Assembly (NCBI RefSeq): GCF_014898815.1
Contig: NW_026515416.1
Span: forward strand, 1,550,001 to 1,614,000
Source: Panonychus citri
Lineage: Eukaryota > Arthropoda > Arachnida > Trombidiformes > Tetranychidae
Reading direction: 5' to 3'
DNA length: 64,000 nucleotides
In this document: one piece after another, positions 1-13,619 of the stretch
How the letters are laid out: every line of letters starts with the position of its first letter
Position numbering within the stretch: position 1 is the first letter of the stretch
The notes under the pieces: generated by a model
The model's database searches: none
What the model was told of the DNA's origin: nothing
The model's input: only the letters and a program-made list of their open reading frames with translations
Program-made: the position numbers and the translations under genes

Positions 1-1077
1 AGTTTATCAAGATTTAAAAAAGAATGAAAAAATTTCCGAGCAAAGGAAAAAAAAATGATCGTTTATCATGATGATGTTCATGAAACAAATAGACTTAAAA
101 AAAGAGGATATTAAGTGATGATTCTCACCACCATGAAATGATCTTGTTGAAGGTCAGGCTGTATATTCAACAAGCACCATGTCTACCATGAAATTCAGGT
201 GAAAAGGTACAATCCTTTTCAAGAATGAACAAAAAAAAGGTACGAAAAGAGAAACTGATTTTTTCTCTTCTATCGATTCAGAAATTTGATACAAACTGAA
301 CAGGATGATACATGGAAGATGAAATGAAATGATAATCATCCTCATCCTCATCCTCATCCTTTTATTGAGGATAAAGTTTGGTATTAACTTTTTTTTTCAT
401 TCAACATTTGAAAGGAATGAAAAAAAATGTTATTTTAAATGTTATCAACTATTAAATTGACTTTGAGTTAATTTGGTTCTGTGTTAATCTATTATTTGCC
501 TGTGGTAGTTAATTTGTTTTTCCAATGATAATCAATCTAATCTTGGATAATAACGATCAGCAATCAAGTTGTATGATAGTTTAACAATTAAATCGTGACA
601 ACAATTAATTGCTGGTATTTGATTTGAATAAACATATTAGACTGGATAAAATAACAATGTAATCAAATTGCTTCAAGATTAGTTTGTAATTGATTGTTAA
701 ACAATTAAACTGATTGTCTCATTGGTTTGATTGATTATAAGTAATGAGATTAATTTTTTGGTAAAACTTTTGCAAAAACTTAACGTAACTTACATATTAT
801 ATTTATTATCAATTATTGATTGGGTCAATTGAAATCCTTGAGATTGACAATTTAGTTGATTTGGTTAACTCATTTGATTATAAATTGTTACACCCACTGA
901 TTGATGAAACAAGCAAGTTTAATTTTAATCATTTTAAAGGTAAATTATGATTGATTGTGAAAGCAATTAATCAAAAATTACAAGTCACAATAACAATGTA
1001 ACGGTAAATTATGATAACGAAACTTTTTTTTTCACCAGCAAAGTTTTGACTAATTAATTGATTGATTAATTACAAAG
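1..1077. other. Intron of the tachykinin-type receptor gene (or upstream flank)
   Basis: No exon was found here. The first recognisable coding exon begins after the AG at 1076-1077 in phase 2, inside the DRY motif of TM3, so this stretch is most likely the 3' part of the preceding intron. The sequence is AT-rich with many TTAATTG/CAATTAA words. A short ATCCTC repeat lies near 335-360. The open frames present are low-complexity and show no family resemblance. Confidence 0.6.
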
Positions 1078-1836
1078 GTACATTGCTGTTGTCCATCCAT
1101 TGAAACCTCGGATGACCAAACATCGGGTCATGTTGATTATCATTATGGTTTGGTCATTTGCGGCATTATTATCACTTCCCAATCTACTTTACTCGAGGCT
1201 ATTTACAATTCCGTTTCAGGACGGCGGGTATCGAGTCGTTTGTATCCTGGTTTGGCCTGATGGATACGCGGGACAATCAACATCCGATTACCTGTAAGTA
1301 GATTAGATTGATAAACTAATCAAGGCAAGAGAAATTTGTTCATTTAAAAACTAATTAGTCTTGAAAACTGAAATACATATGTATTAGTGTTTGGTATTAG
1401 AAACGAATCTAAAATGATTAATTGTCTTTTAATCACTTTTTTTTACTTTTAACTAGTGTATGGATTTTGTAACAATTAATCACTTCGAATCATTATAAAC
1501 TCGATACTTGCAAGTTTTTGTTCTTTTCAAATTGTTACCTTAATTGTTTACAGAAAAAGAGACCTTGATTTAGTTTAATATGTGAAACAATTTAGCTAAT
1601 CAATGATTCTCAAAGGGTACTTAGGAAACATTAGTATTTAATGTTAAGTTTGGTAGAGAATAAGATTTAAGGAGATTATCTTAGACAAATTGTCAACAAT
1701 TCTTATCCTTTACAATTGAATAATCAACGAGAACACGCTGGTGAGATAATCAATACGAATAAGGAATATGTTCAAAGTTGACTTTTCGTTGCAACGAAAA
1801 GAGCTCAAAGATATAAGATGATGAAGCCAATTCTCA

Positions 1837-1876
<40 letters not shown>

Positions 1877-4800
1877 ATGTAGATCTTAATATAATGAGGG
1901 AGTAGGAAGATTATCATTCTAATGATATACTGAACTGGGAATGAAATTCATGGGAAGATATGATTTATATCCATTGATTTTCCTAGTTAAATTATCACTT
2001 GTTTCAGGCTCATTTACCTTGGATTTACAAGCATTTACATTAGTATCTATTTTTATTATCATTTATCATTTTCCCTTTGAGGATTTTTCTTTCTGAGAGT
2101 AAACAAAAAAAAATAAACATACAAAACTAAAAGTGATCCTATCAACATATCATTCAGTCAGATTGTGACAATACTTTGATAATCATGATGAGCTATAACT
2201 TGACCGTTATAAATACACCAAGTGGCTGTTGACCGTTATCATTATTGTCCATTGTTCATTATGTCCATTTGCCCCAAGCAATTCAATCACTCATACACTG
2301 TCACTTTTACCACTGAATTATACAAATATCATAGCAACTTATCATATAAATATAAAAGTTCATCAGGGAATTCAGATTATATTGAATAGATTGTCAGAAT
2401 CATGATCATTATGAACATCATCGTTATTTTTATCGACTGTATTGTTTACATACAGATATAGACACTGGATTATAAGTACGAATGCCGAATGACCCTGTAC
2501 AATCAAGATTATAAATTGAATGTTGATTTGATTATTTATTTTTTTTTGCTTCTTCGATTCTTATTAACCATCAAATTATATTGTGAATAATTGAAATGAA
2601 GAAGAAAAAATCTTGAAATGATCACTAATCAATCAAATTAACCTTTCATATGATCAGTTAATTCTGGTTAAATGATTAAATCAATTTACTGACTGAAAAA
2701 ACAAACTTTCATCAGTGAAAAAAAAACATTAATCTGTAATTCATTTAAACGTTAGTTGTTCATCTGTCTCATCCTCAGCATCCTCATCATCTTCATTGAT
2801 GATTTAATGTTTCTTGATGGTTCACATCAATTGATTCAGATATTGAAAGATAGTTTTATCTGTTCTGATTATTTCCAATTGACTTAATTTAATGGGCATT
2901 CCTTTATTAATAATAATAATAATAACTCTAGTATTAGTTTACAATGTACAATGTTTATCGTCTCTGTCCAATGGTCAGTGAATGGTCAACATATATTACT
3001 ATTAAATCAGTTGAATGGAATCACCGTTGAAAATTGTTTCCAAGATAAACTTTTCCAAATCCAAAGTTAATCATCATCATGATTACCATTACAATTATCA
3101 TTATGATTATAAAATTATCTCAATGAATTTGTCACTCGTTAACCATATTTATTTATTGTTTTGATTGCGTGTTAACCACACGTTACATTGTAATCATTTG
3201 ATAGTTTAAATTGTTGTCTAATGATCAGCGTTAGTATCAATGTCAGATTAACTGAATTATCATGAAATTTAATAAATCAATCGGTGGGCAATCAATGATT
3301 ATCATCTTAATCGTTTTGATTGTTTGGTAAAACAAACAATCAACTTCAGTGTTAATATTTCCCAAAGTTATCATATTATTTTCTAGCATTTATCAGTTAT
3401 ATATTTTTAATTGTTGAGCCCATTTCTTGTTGGCTATTAATCAATTGACCTTGATTGAGAAATATTTTTCTCATGATATTAATACACAATAATTTATCAC
3501 TACGATGATTTAATAACGATATAATCTTAATGATATTGATTTCATTTAATCAGATAAATTAATCAACTTGAAAGTAAATCAAATCATCTGCAACTGACTG
3601 TTGATTGATTTTTCTGTATCATATTGTTGATTATCAATTATTTTATTGATTATCAACAGTGTTGATTTTGATCAATTTGATTAATTACCGATAATAAAAG
3701 TGAAAAATGATTAGGCAAACACACAGAGAGACAATTAATTTAATCACCACTGACAGATATCATGGTGATGATCAACATCATCATGGTATTAAGATGATAG
3801 TTGATTCAATGGTTTACGATATTTAGTTTATTAACCATCAACAGATTACAATTAAAATCACTCTTGATTGTTGGAAATTGTTGATATGTGATATTAAGTG
3901 GGTTTTGTTGCAATTTTTTTTTAAATTCAATCAATCACTTTGCCAGAACTTTTTTTTCTTGTTTATTTTTCATCTTCTTTCCTGGTGAGAATATTTTTCC
4001 AGAGGAAATTTTATTTTTTTTCCTCTCAAATCTTCATGATGCTAATGATGAGGATGCTAATGGTTCATGATAATGATACTCAGCATCTAACTGAACAATA
4101 TGAACAACTTTATATTACCTTATATACTTGGAGGGTAAATTATTTGATACAAAATTAAACTTACAATCTAATGATTTTGGACCAGAAATCCGCATGAACT
4201 CAGGAAGCGAAAAGCTTATCAGACTTAAACTAAATTGAAAGTATTTTCTCATTCAAATTAAATCATCATGAACCCATGGATGAGACTGAAACAAACTGAA
4301 TCTTCATCAATTTACAATGACAAGAATTAAACATAATCGCTTTTGATTCAATCAAATCAATATTAACTCTCCTTCTCAACTTGTATTTCCGTTTTTCTCA
4401 GTCCATTGACTTACAATGGACAAGAAAAGTACATGATGGAAAAAAAGTTCATCCAATTTGACCCATAGATTCAGTGTTCTGATGTGATTAACATTGACAA
4501 AGACTTGAATTACTCAGAATAATCATCAACTAACCATGAGAAAGTTTTATCATGTATTTACTGATTGTTACTTTGAATAATATGTTCATATGTTCATCAC
4601 TGATAATGGTTATGATTGTTTTCCAGAATTAGTATTCATCATGATTGTTAAACAATGTAAATGAATATCTTTGCCTCTATTTTTTCAGTTCTTACGATGA
4701 AAATGTTGATAACTTTACTGATAAACATGTAACTTAATATCTAAGTCCGATAATAATATAATATCCACAATGATGAATACAAACTGATTCCAATATCAAT

Positions 4801-7800
4801 GAACTTTATCTGACAGTTCAATGTGAAGCTCATTTCAAGCTTCTTATCGATGGAATCAGAAAATTTCATGGTGATACTCATGTTACCCTAAGATAAACAT
4901 ATACAAAAGTAAACAACTCATTGATAGAAACTCAGTTATAACTGATCATGTATATTGATCAAAGTAAAGAAGAAGAAGAAAAAAATCTAATCATTAACCT
5001 GATTTCCTTCATGATTACGTTCATCATATGTTATTTTAAATCGAAGCAGAATAAAAAAGTCACTCACAACAGGGAGTTAATCTTAATGATGATGAGCCTC
5101 AGTGTCATCATCACAGGGAGGATAAGATAACGGAACTGGATGACCAAAGTTCTGAAATGAAGAAAAGAAATAAATGAGAATCATCATGAAACCAAATCAA
5201 ATGAACATCAGAATTGATACCAAGATAAACATGGAATAAGTTAACAGGGGAGAAAGAGAGAAAAGAAAAGTTCCAACTTGGAATTCTTAACTTTCTCATC
5301 AATGATTATTCATTCAAAGAATCATCATCGTCTAAATTATCACCATTTCTCCAACCATGTAACAGAATTCAACATTCAACTATCTTTTTCCTTATTAATA
5401 TCAAATCTTTCACTTAAATTCCCAAGTTGAAAATTCAGTAAGTTGGAACTTTTTTGTTTCTTCGAAATAATTTCACTCTATTTATTACTACAAGATGAAT
5501 TCTGTTTATAATATTTATCGTACTCAATTGCTATTAGTTATTGTTATTATCGTTATCATGCTCAGGCCATTTGATTATTTTTTTGAGGAAAAAAACAAAA
5601 GTAATAATCAATTGATTATGTACATAATAATTTAATATTACAAAATAACATTTTCCTTATCAATGAGATTTCAACATGGTTATCATATTATTACATCATA
5701 TTTTTGATATTACTATCATCTTAATGTGTATCTGTTATTGATTTTTCATTCTCATCCATTTATCTACCTTTCAACCACCACTAATACAACCACCTTCATC
5801 ACCATGATGATGATGATGATCATCATCATCTTTTCCTCCTCTTCTTCCTCTTTCTCTCAGTGTATATGATAAAAATATCTTCCAGTCAATGAAACCAGAC
5901 TCGGAATTATCATTTCAATTGAATGATCGCTCCAGAATTCAGAGAATCTTGATAAACATGAGATATTAGATATTCACTTACAGCATTGGAAACAATTTCC
6001 AAGTTTCTCACTCCCAATAATCTCCCACCACCACCACTGAGCAGATACAAACCCACTTTCTTCATGATATATACTAATGATAATAATTTCATTTCCAACT
6101 GCTTTCAATTCTGATTCACTTAAATTATTATCAGAATTTATTCTGCCTTCAAAGTTCAATTGTAACGAGAATTGAATAGAAAGATAGAGAGAAAAAAACA
6201 AAGAAAATAAGAGAGTATTGGTTAATAATAACGTTCTAACAGAGTTTTATCGTTCCAAAGGTCGGATTACATATTGAACTTTTTGGAAGAAACTTGAGTT
6301 CAATTCTGACCTTTCTAATTGAGAAATGATGAAGAAAATTATTACATTAAATGAAAGATTAACTCTTTCTTTGAGATATTAATAACTTTTTCCTTTTGTC
6401 ATAACTTTAATTTGCTCTTATTTTTTTTCAGATATAATTTAACCTTCTTAATGATAACCTATGTGATACCAATGATTTCCCTGGTGATAACTTATTCATT
6501 AATGTCTCGAGTTCTTTGGGGCAGTAAGGGTATCGGCGAGGAGACCGACATTCAACGGGAATCAATTCGATCAAAGCAAAAAGTGGCCCGAATGTTAATA
6601 GCACTGGTCATCCTGTTCGCTATCTGTTGGCTACCCTATCATGCTTATTTCCTTTATTCATATCATTATCCACATATAAATCAATCGGTTATCATTCAAC
6701 ATATTTTCCTTTTCTCTTATTGGCTGGCAATGTCCAATTCCATGTATAATCCACTCATCTACTATTGGATGAATAAAAGGTAAACCATTCATGATACTTT
6801 CACCTTCATTTATCATGTAAACAATATCTTCATCTATCTAATCGTTACTATCATTCAATTGTTTTTCCTTAAAAAAAACTTTCATCATTTTCTAAATGTT
6901 TATTTACCGTTATGAACTTTTCCTATTATATTTTGGCTCTTTTTTACTCTACAACTTTCTCGATTTTGATCCACCCTTTTTCATTGAAAGACAATTTATC
7001 TTTTCGATGCATCATTATAATCAAATTGCTTTTCAATGAAAACTGAATCAATTGATTGTCCAAAAAAAAATGAAGAAACTGCCCAAAAGTATATCAAGAA
7101 ATTGTCTTTTCGTTCAAATTTTGTTTGTCAACAACTTTTGTTTTCCTATTAGATAAATATTTGATTGTCTTCATAATCTAATCAATGAATAGTTTAATTG
7201 TTACAAAGGTTAATGATTTCTTTCCGATTGTACAATTAACTATGGAGAGAAAGAGAAACAATTTAAATGGTAAACTTTTTCTCATTGTGGCAACAATTAA
7301 CTCCAATAGATGTCATTAGTTTAAAGATTAATCAATGAGATGAAGTTATTGTTTTTCCTTGTTTATATTTGCCTTTCATCAGTTAATTAAATTAAATTGT
7401 CACCATAATGATCAACAGTTAACGTAAAAGTAATTATGTGACTTGGAACAATTAACTGGATTAACCTTAATTGTTGAGATTGAATTTCCTTGTTAACATG
7501 ATTACATTAACTATTCTCATGGTTGATAATGTTTTCCCTCCATTTTGTTTTTTACTTTTTCTTTTCTTTTCTATTAAAACAATTAAAACTAATCTCATCT
7601 TCTAATGTTTTTTTTTATTTTCTCTTCCTTTTCTGATCATTTCTATCATGATTGATTTCCTAAATTGTTCCCATCATTTGGTATTGTCTCTAATTCAATT
7701 GGTTCCATCATCATCAATATTACCTTCATTTTATGGTCTCCACGATAATTTTGGCCCTCGAAGATTTCGAAGCTACTTTGCGTCCATTTTTTGTTTCTTG

Positions 7801-8409
7801 GCTCGAAATCGACTGAAAAAACAATCAAGTTACAATGTGAAAACTGACCTGTCATCAAATGGTTTCAATCAACATGGTGCAACATCAACTGGTCATCATT
7901 ATCGTCGAGCTACCGTCCAAACAAGTAACCACTTTGAGCTCCATCAACGTAACAACAACAACAACAACAACAGTTCAGATAATCAAACTGATTCACCAAC
8001 ATTATTAAGTAATTGTTATGATAATCAAACGAGGAAAGGAGGATCACCACCCGAATCAAGTACAACAACAACAACAATTAAACAATCAACCAACGGATAT
8101 TCATCACAATCAACTCAATTAAAAGCGAGCGATTCATCATCGTTACCTTTATTGTTGAATAATAATAACAATATGAATTTAATTTACTCAGGTAAAAGTT
8201 TAATATCAACTGACCATAACTATGGACAAGGTCAAGGGAATGATTCATTTAATTATGATAATTTATCGGTAAAAGTTAATCAACAATCACCGATAACACA
8301 AATTGTTGATTCTAATAATAAAATTAACGGTAACTCAGGTACTTCTAATGTTACAAATACTACCAATTCTGCTGCTGCTCATGATTGTAATCAATTGTTG
8401 ACTTGTTAA
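1078..8409 (+). CDS. TkR: Tachykinin/natalisin-type neuropeptide GPCR, 3' part (last three coding exons)
   Basis: Rhodopsin-class receptor for tachykinin-family peptides at the plasma membrane, normally Gq-coupled (family knowledge). Exons are 1078-1293, 6432-6779 and 7764-8409. All junctions are phase 2 with GT-AG ends, giving 402 residues in the window. Exon 1 opens at the R of DRY (RYIAVVHPLKPRM), then TM4 and the ECL2 cysteine with VWPDG. Exon 2 has TM5 (YNLTFLMITYVIPM), the ICL3 signature SRVLWGSKGIGE, TM6 with FAICWLPYH and TM7 ending WLAMSNSMYNPLIYYWMNKR. Exon 3 starts with helix 8 (FRSYFASIFCFL) and a tail of about 200 residues rich in N, S and T, with a polyN run. The wording matches insect TkR86C and TkR99D; which of the two is unclear. 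TM1-TM3 and the start codon lie outside the window. The last acceptor (AG at 7762-7763) has a weak pyrimidine tract but gives the exact conserved NKRFR junction. Confidence 0.93.
1294..6431 (+). other. 5.1 kb intron of the tachykinin-type receptor
   Basis: Phase-2 intron with donor GTAAGT at 1294 and acceptor TTTTTTTTCAG ending at 6431. It separates ECL2 from TM5. It holds a perfect GA tract (1839-1873), TGATGATGA runs near 5802-5830 and a TGACCAAAGTTCTGAAA word at 5141 that recurs near 60175. No internal exon or nested gene could be supported; frames of 60-75 codons on both strands are low-complexity. Confidence 0.75.
1839..1873. repeat. (GA)n microsatellite
   Basis: Uninterrupted AG dinucleotide run of about 35 bases within the receptor intron. 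It could be length-polymorphic. GA runs can be bound by GAGA-factor-type proteins in arthropods, but nothing here shows that it is. Confidence 0.97.
6780..7763 (+). other. 984 bp intron of the tachykinin-type receptor
   Basis: Donor is GTAAAC at 6780. The acceptor is the AG at 7762-7763, placed by conservation of the NKRFR junction rather than by a strong polypyrimidine tract. The reading frame of the last exon stays open upstream to about 7648, so a frame-based prediction would overextend the exon by about 115 bases. Confidence 0.7.
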
Positions 8410-9336
8410 TTAAGTAAAAAGAGAAACAATTAAACATTCAAAGGAAGAGGATAATTATTATTACCAATTTTCACACTTAAATTACTTAAATCAAATCTAA
8501 TTGAAATGAAACAAATTAATCTTTTTCTATCTTGAAAGTTGCATCTCTCTCCAATTAATTACTCATTAATTACGTTACCAAGACACAATCAATGGCGATT
8601 ATTATTTAATTAACTCACCTTTGAAAAAAAAACAAAATCAAATTTAATACAATGTTAATTAATCTTTCTTTTTGGTGATTAATGATGATAATGATTATGA
8701 TATATTAATATCGTAATAAACTATAATCGTAATCAAATGAATAATGTAATAATAATGTTGATGATATATATACATGAAAATAGATTTAAATAAATCAAAT
8801 CAAGTGATCTTATTACAAGAAAATTAAATTTCTTTCAATTTCTTTCATCGTTTCAATATCTTATTACAATTAACATAACCAATATCAGAATGTTATCATG
8901 ATGATAACAATTAAGACAGAATTTAAATTTTTCTACAATCAAATCACATAATATTTAAGTATTGAGATCGATTTTGTTGTTGCTAATAATTATTTCACTT
9001 ATTTCAAGTAGATGACAATTTATCGGGATAAATTGTTACATTTGACTTAATTTTTGCATGTTTGATTGTTGAATGTAAACGATGGTTAATAGTTTTACAT
9101 TATTTAACAATTAAGTGTGTTGGGTATACCATTTACAATCACCATCTTATTGTAAAATTGATTTATATTATTTCCTTGTTGATTTTTGACACAAATTATT
9201 GTTGATAAAATAGTAAAGACTAAAAAAAATTAAGGAAATATTTAAAGATGATGAAAATGTGGTTGGTGGTGTGTGTGTGTGTTTGTGTTTTGTTTGTGAT
9301 GGTGGGTGGAAAAGGAAAGGGAATTGATGATGACAT
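8410..9336. other. Convergent intergenic space / 3' UTRs
   Basis: The region lies between the stop codons of the receptor (+) and the orphan membrane protein (-), so both 3' UTRs should fall here. Candidate plus-strand AATAAA signals are present near 8716 and 8787. A GT-rich stretch (about 9259-9300) gives an 88-codon frame on the plus strand, which I consider spurious because it overlaps the real minus-strand coding exon. Confidence 0.6.
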
Positions 9337-12300
9337 TCATTTTGTTATCCTAATGACTTCCGTTTTATCACTAAATGTTACAATTGATTTTCTTCTTGTT
9401 TCTATGGAACTACTAATATCAGGTGATCTATCAGCTGATTGTTTATTATCATCTGTTGGCTCTTCAACCTCCGGTATTATTGATGCTCTCCGGGAAACCT
9501 CAGATTCCTGGTAACCTGCGTTTTCAATGCCCGATTCAATTGCTTTAAGGGGATCATCTTTAACTGGGATCACTTCAATTCGACTTTGTTTCAATGATGA
9601 TTTCCGGGGCATTAGTAAGCCATCAGGAGGTGAAAATGTTGGCCTAGTTATGGTTCCATTGGCAATGTCAGCAGCAACACTTGAAGCTTTACGAGGTATA
9701 ATTAAATTTTGATCACTAGATGATTTAGAGAGAGAGAGAGAGATGATTAAACAAAAGAAAATCAAATTGTTAGTTAATCATCTTTTTTTTCAGCTACGAT
9801 AATGAATGAGTATAATAAAAAGGAAATGCATTAAGGAGAAACCAATTTCTCACTTCCATAGACATTTATTATTAATAATAATAACAATAAGAAGTGTTAA
9901 CAATGTAATTATCAACTTCCTATCTCTTGTTACACCAGAAAATTTCATCTATCTCATAATAAATCCGATTCTGGTACAATATGTAACATAATTAATTGTA
10001 TGATTAGTTAGAAGTATAAAAAAAAATAATAAGTAAATACATTACTAAATAATGAGATCAATTTTGACACCATATTGATGATAATTTAAAAAAAACTATA
10101 ATCAGTTGATAATTAAACTGTAATTGTAATGAATTTAAATCGTCAAAGTTATCACTTGTTCAATAGGTTTGAATGACATTTGATTATCAAATTAGTGGAA
10201 ATGTTTTCTAACAAGTTTTTAATGTAAATGAATTAATCTTTTCACTAATGATTTTTAATTGTTTATAATCAAACTTTGAAAGATTACATATACATTTTGT
10301 TAGATGTAATTGTAATTAACTTTTGTTGTTAATTCATTCAGACTTTTTTTTTGTTGGTGACAATTAAATTGTCCTTGTCAATTTGTATCATAGAAATGAT
10401 ACCGAGAATATATATATTCAGATAATTACAATTTCCTCAATAAAAAGTCTGATCAAATGATTAGCTAATGTTGAACAGAAATACATGATTATAATTATGA
10501 ATGTAAAAGGAAATTAATTAATTATGACAACCTAGAAGGACTCTAATCATTTTAAAGTTGATTAACACTGTTATATTATTAGTAACAACTTTTTAGCTTT
10601 GATTTAATTACTTTGAATGTGATATATGTTGAAAGTAATTAATGATAATATTACAATGAATCATATTGATAACGTGAAAGGTTTTGTCAGACTAATATAA
10701 TTTATCAAACAATCATTGAAGTTGATTGTTGAACTAAATTAAAAAGTGTTAACCATTGCAGATGAAAATTAAGGTAAGAAAAATACTCAACACGTAAGGG
10801 AAATAATGTCTACAAATAGTAATTGAAATTTGAAACAATTAATTTCACAATCTCATGAATATCAAGTGAATCTTATTAAATTAAGTTGTTTCTATTGTGT
10901 CAAAAACTTACCCAGTCTCAGGGTGATGTCCATTTGAATACGAGTCATCGTCAGGATGTTTCACCTTTCGTAATATTAATGATAACGGTTTTTTCCTTCT
11001 CAATATTATTAAGGAAACGGAAAGAGCGGTTAGTAAGATTAAGCAAAAACTGGCCAATACAGAGACTACTACTGTACAGTGGCCTACATAATTACAATGG
11101 CGATCATTTAATTCAATTTCCAAAATCATGCAATTAGGTCCGATTATGTTTTCATCTTTGACTTGAGTGACCAGAATGATAACTCGGTAAACTTTGGGTC
11201 TTAGGTTGGTCGCTTTCTTGAAGACCACTTTGTCCTCCTTCAGGTCAAATGTATCGACATCAAAATCTAAGGTAAAAGGGAAATAAATTCATTAATAAAT
11301 TACAAGTTCATTAAGGTTATTAAGATTAACATCATCATCATCGATTACTAATTATAATTGTAAAACAAAGTGTTCTTTGTATTATTAATAATTAAGAGCC
11401 ACGAGTTCAACAATTAACATTGACAAAGGATAATCATTGTGATTATTGTAATATTATGGTAACAATTATCAAACAATTGTGATTATCATATTTTTCTCAT
11501 AGTAAATTAACATTAATTATTAACCAACAACAAGTTTATTAACTAACCTTGAATCTACTGCTTATTGACTAATGAAGGTAAATCGTAATTAGTTAATTAT
11601 CATTATCATCATGGTGTAAAAGTTAAATCTGATCAAGTTTCAAAAGAGATATTCAGTTAATTGTGTGATTTTTTTCTCGATTTGATTCAATTCTAATCAT
11701 ATAATAGCTCCGATTATATTAAGGAAAATACTACAAAATTATTGGCGTAATCAATTACTTAACTAACTGATTCTACTACTAATACTAGTAAACATGATTG
11801 ATTGAAACTTGTATACTTACGCTCAGGTTAGTTGATTGTATTCAGACAGAATTAAAATACACTGATGATTATAATTATGTTAGTGATCAGTTGATTGTGA
11901 TTAATTGTATTATGCAATTTATCAAAGTTTTTCTTTAAAAAAGAAAATGTAAAGTGGCAAAAGATGCTAATTAATTAACCAAATTTTCTGAACATCATAA
12001 CAATATCAGTTAATTGTGATGGAAATGATAATAATAAGGTGAGGTTCAAATGAAGAGAATCGTGAAAAAATGATTAATGATTCATTGATTATCAAGTTTA
12101 ATCATGTTCACTTGAACAATTTACTTTTTTTTTCATGGTTTGATGGATTTAGTTAAAAAAAAGAGACTAATATGATTACCGATAACTAATATATTAACTG
12201 AATTAATTTGATTAACTCTAATACTGAGTAAATCAATTGAGACAAACAAAAATAAATAATTGAAAACAATCAACTGAAAAGTAACAAACAATCAGACATT

Positions 12301-13619
12301 TCAATCGTAACAATTAATAATACAAAATAATTACAAGTTGACAAAGATCAGGTGACAATGTTTTTTTTTAAATTGACAATTACAAGGACAATTTAAAAAA
12401 TAATGTTGTTTATCATTGAGATGATAAATTATGATTGATAAAATTGCCTTTTACTTCAGACTTGATATGACAATCGATGATGCTATTAAAAATCAACTGA
12501 AAAACTGTTTAATTAGTGATGAATCAAGCAGGAATTAATTGCTGCCGAAATTGAGCAATTGATCAGTTTGTCTAATTGAGAATCAAATGAGTAAAATTAA
12601 ACAATCAGAGACTATTACTGTGTATTATTGATTACTAAGTATTGGATCAAGAAATCAAATATTGCATTAGTTAATTATAATTATCATTAACAGAACTAAT
12701 ATTTATCTTTGGATTGCATTTTTACCCTTGATTGCTAATCTTTCAAGGATTCAATTGTAATAATCATAAACCACAAATCCAAGGCTATCAAAGTTTCCTT
12801 ATTTTAATCATGAAATTAAATTGCAAACAATCAATTTAATCAAAATCCATATGAATGCTTTTTAATTTACATTTGGTAAACTTGAAAGATTTTATAGTTG
12901 GTAACAAAAAAGGCAACCTAATTTTTTGACTTTTAATTCAGTTCAATAATTTGGTTAAATGGTCTGAATGCAATTTAATTAGATTAACTTTCTTACCTAG
13001 TTTTAGGTTTTGTAAATTTACCTTTGTAATTTCAATTGTTTTACTTTACTCTTTGTTTTCTAGGAGCAAAATAACAATTTACAATTAATGCCATTAATAT
13101 ATAACCAACACCACGAAAAAAACTCATCATCGGCTCAATGGCTTAAGTATAAATGTTAAAATAATGCAACTTGAATTGTAAAAACTCATTGAAAATCAAA
13201 AGCATGCTAATGATGATGATGATGATGATGATACAAATGGATTATTAGTTAATTAGCTTACCTTGTAAACTGAAATTTGTTTGATAACCTGTAGTTGGAA
13301 CTTCAATTTGATAATAGATATCATCTCGTTTTGTTGTTGAGCAAAAAGTAAGTCTATTAATAAATGGAACACAATCATCATCTATTTCCACACAATTGAT
13401 CACAGTTGGTAAAATGATTATAATTAGTGAAATTAACGTTAAATATGATGAGGATGAGGATGAAGATGAAGATGAAGATGATGATAAAATTGTCACTTTA
13501 AATAATGAAATAGGTAAAGATGTAGGTAATGATGATGACGATGGTGGCGAAGATGGTGATGATGATTGTTTAGAATGTGAAATTAAATTGTTAATCCAAA
13601 TTGGTAATAATATCATCAT
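9337..13619 (-). CDS. Single-pass membrane protein of unknown family, possibly cadherin-like ectodomain
   Basis: Not recognised by name. Three exons read 13619-13262, 11266-10912 and 9715-9337, with phases 1 and 2 and GT-AG junctions, giving 363 residues. An in-frame stop just upstream of the ATG at 13619 supports that start. Residues 1-58 are Ser/Pro rich, including a 13-Ser run. A hydrophobic stretch at about 59-75 (YLTLISLIIIILPTVINC) may act as a late signal sequence. The ectodomain, about 77-182, has cysteine pairs and the segment NFSLQDFDVDTFDLKEDKV, whose alternating pattern is faintly like a cadherin repeat. A clear transmembrane helix lies at about 183-208 and is followed by RRKK. 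The cytoplasmic tail of about 150 residues has repeated basic-Ser sites (PRKASS, PRKSS, SRRAS, RRKS), typical of basophilic kinase substrates, and ends in VTFSDKTEVIRITK. Gene structure is well supported; function is open. Confidence 0.82.
9716..10911 (-). other. 1.2 kb intron of the orphan membrane protein gene
   Basis: Minus-strand intron with donor GTAAGT (reading down from 10911). The acceptor is ATCTAG just above 9715, preceded by a CT-rich tract that appears as (GA)n on the plus strand at 9728-9742. AT-rich, with no other coding signal. Confidence 0.75.
11267..13261 (-). other. 2.0 kb intron of the orphan membrane protein gene
   Basis: Minus-strand phase-1 intron with donor GTAAGC and acceptor TTACCTTAG. 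It joins ...SLQ to FDVDTF through a split Asp codon. AT-rich with a TGA trinucleotide run at 13210-13232; no nested gene seen. Confidence 0.75.
13210..13232. repeat. (TGA)n microsatellite
   Basis: Perfect TGA run of about eight units just inside the intron, close to the splice donor of the orphan membrane protein's first coding exon. A related GATGAG/GATGAA/TGATGA repeat inside that exon encodes its poly-Ser tract on the minus strand. Confidence 0.9.

Noticed and set aside
9248..9514. 88-codon plus-strand frame starting MMKMWLVVCVCVCVLF, which looks like a secreted peptide
   Set aside because: The leader comes from a GT microsatellite and the rest is antisense to the phase-verified last exon of the orphan membrane protein.
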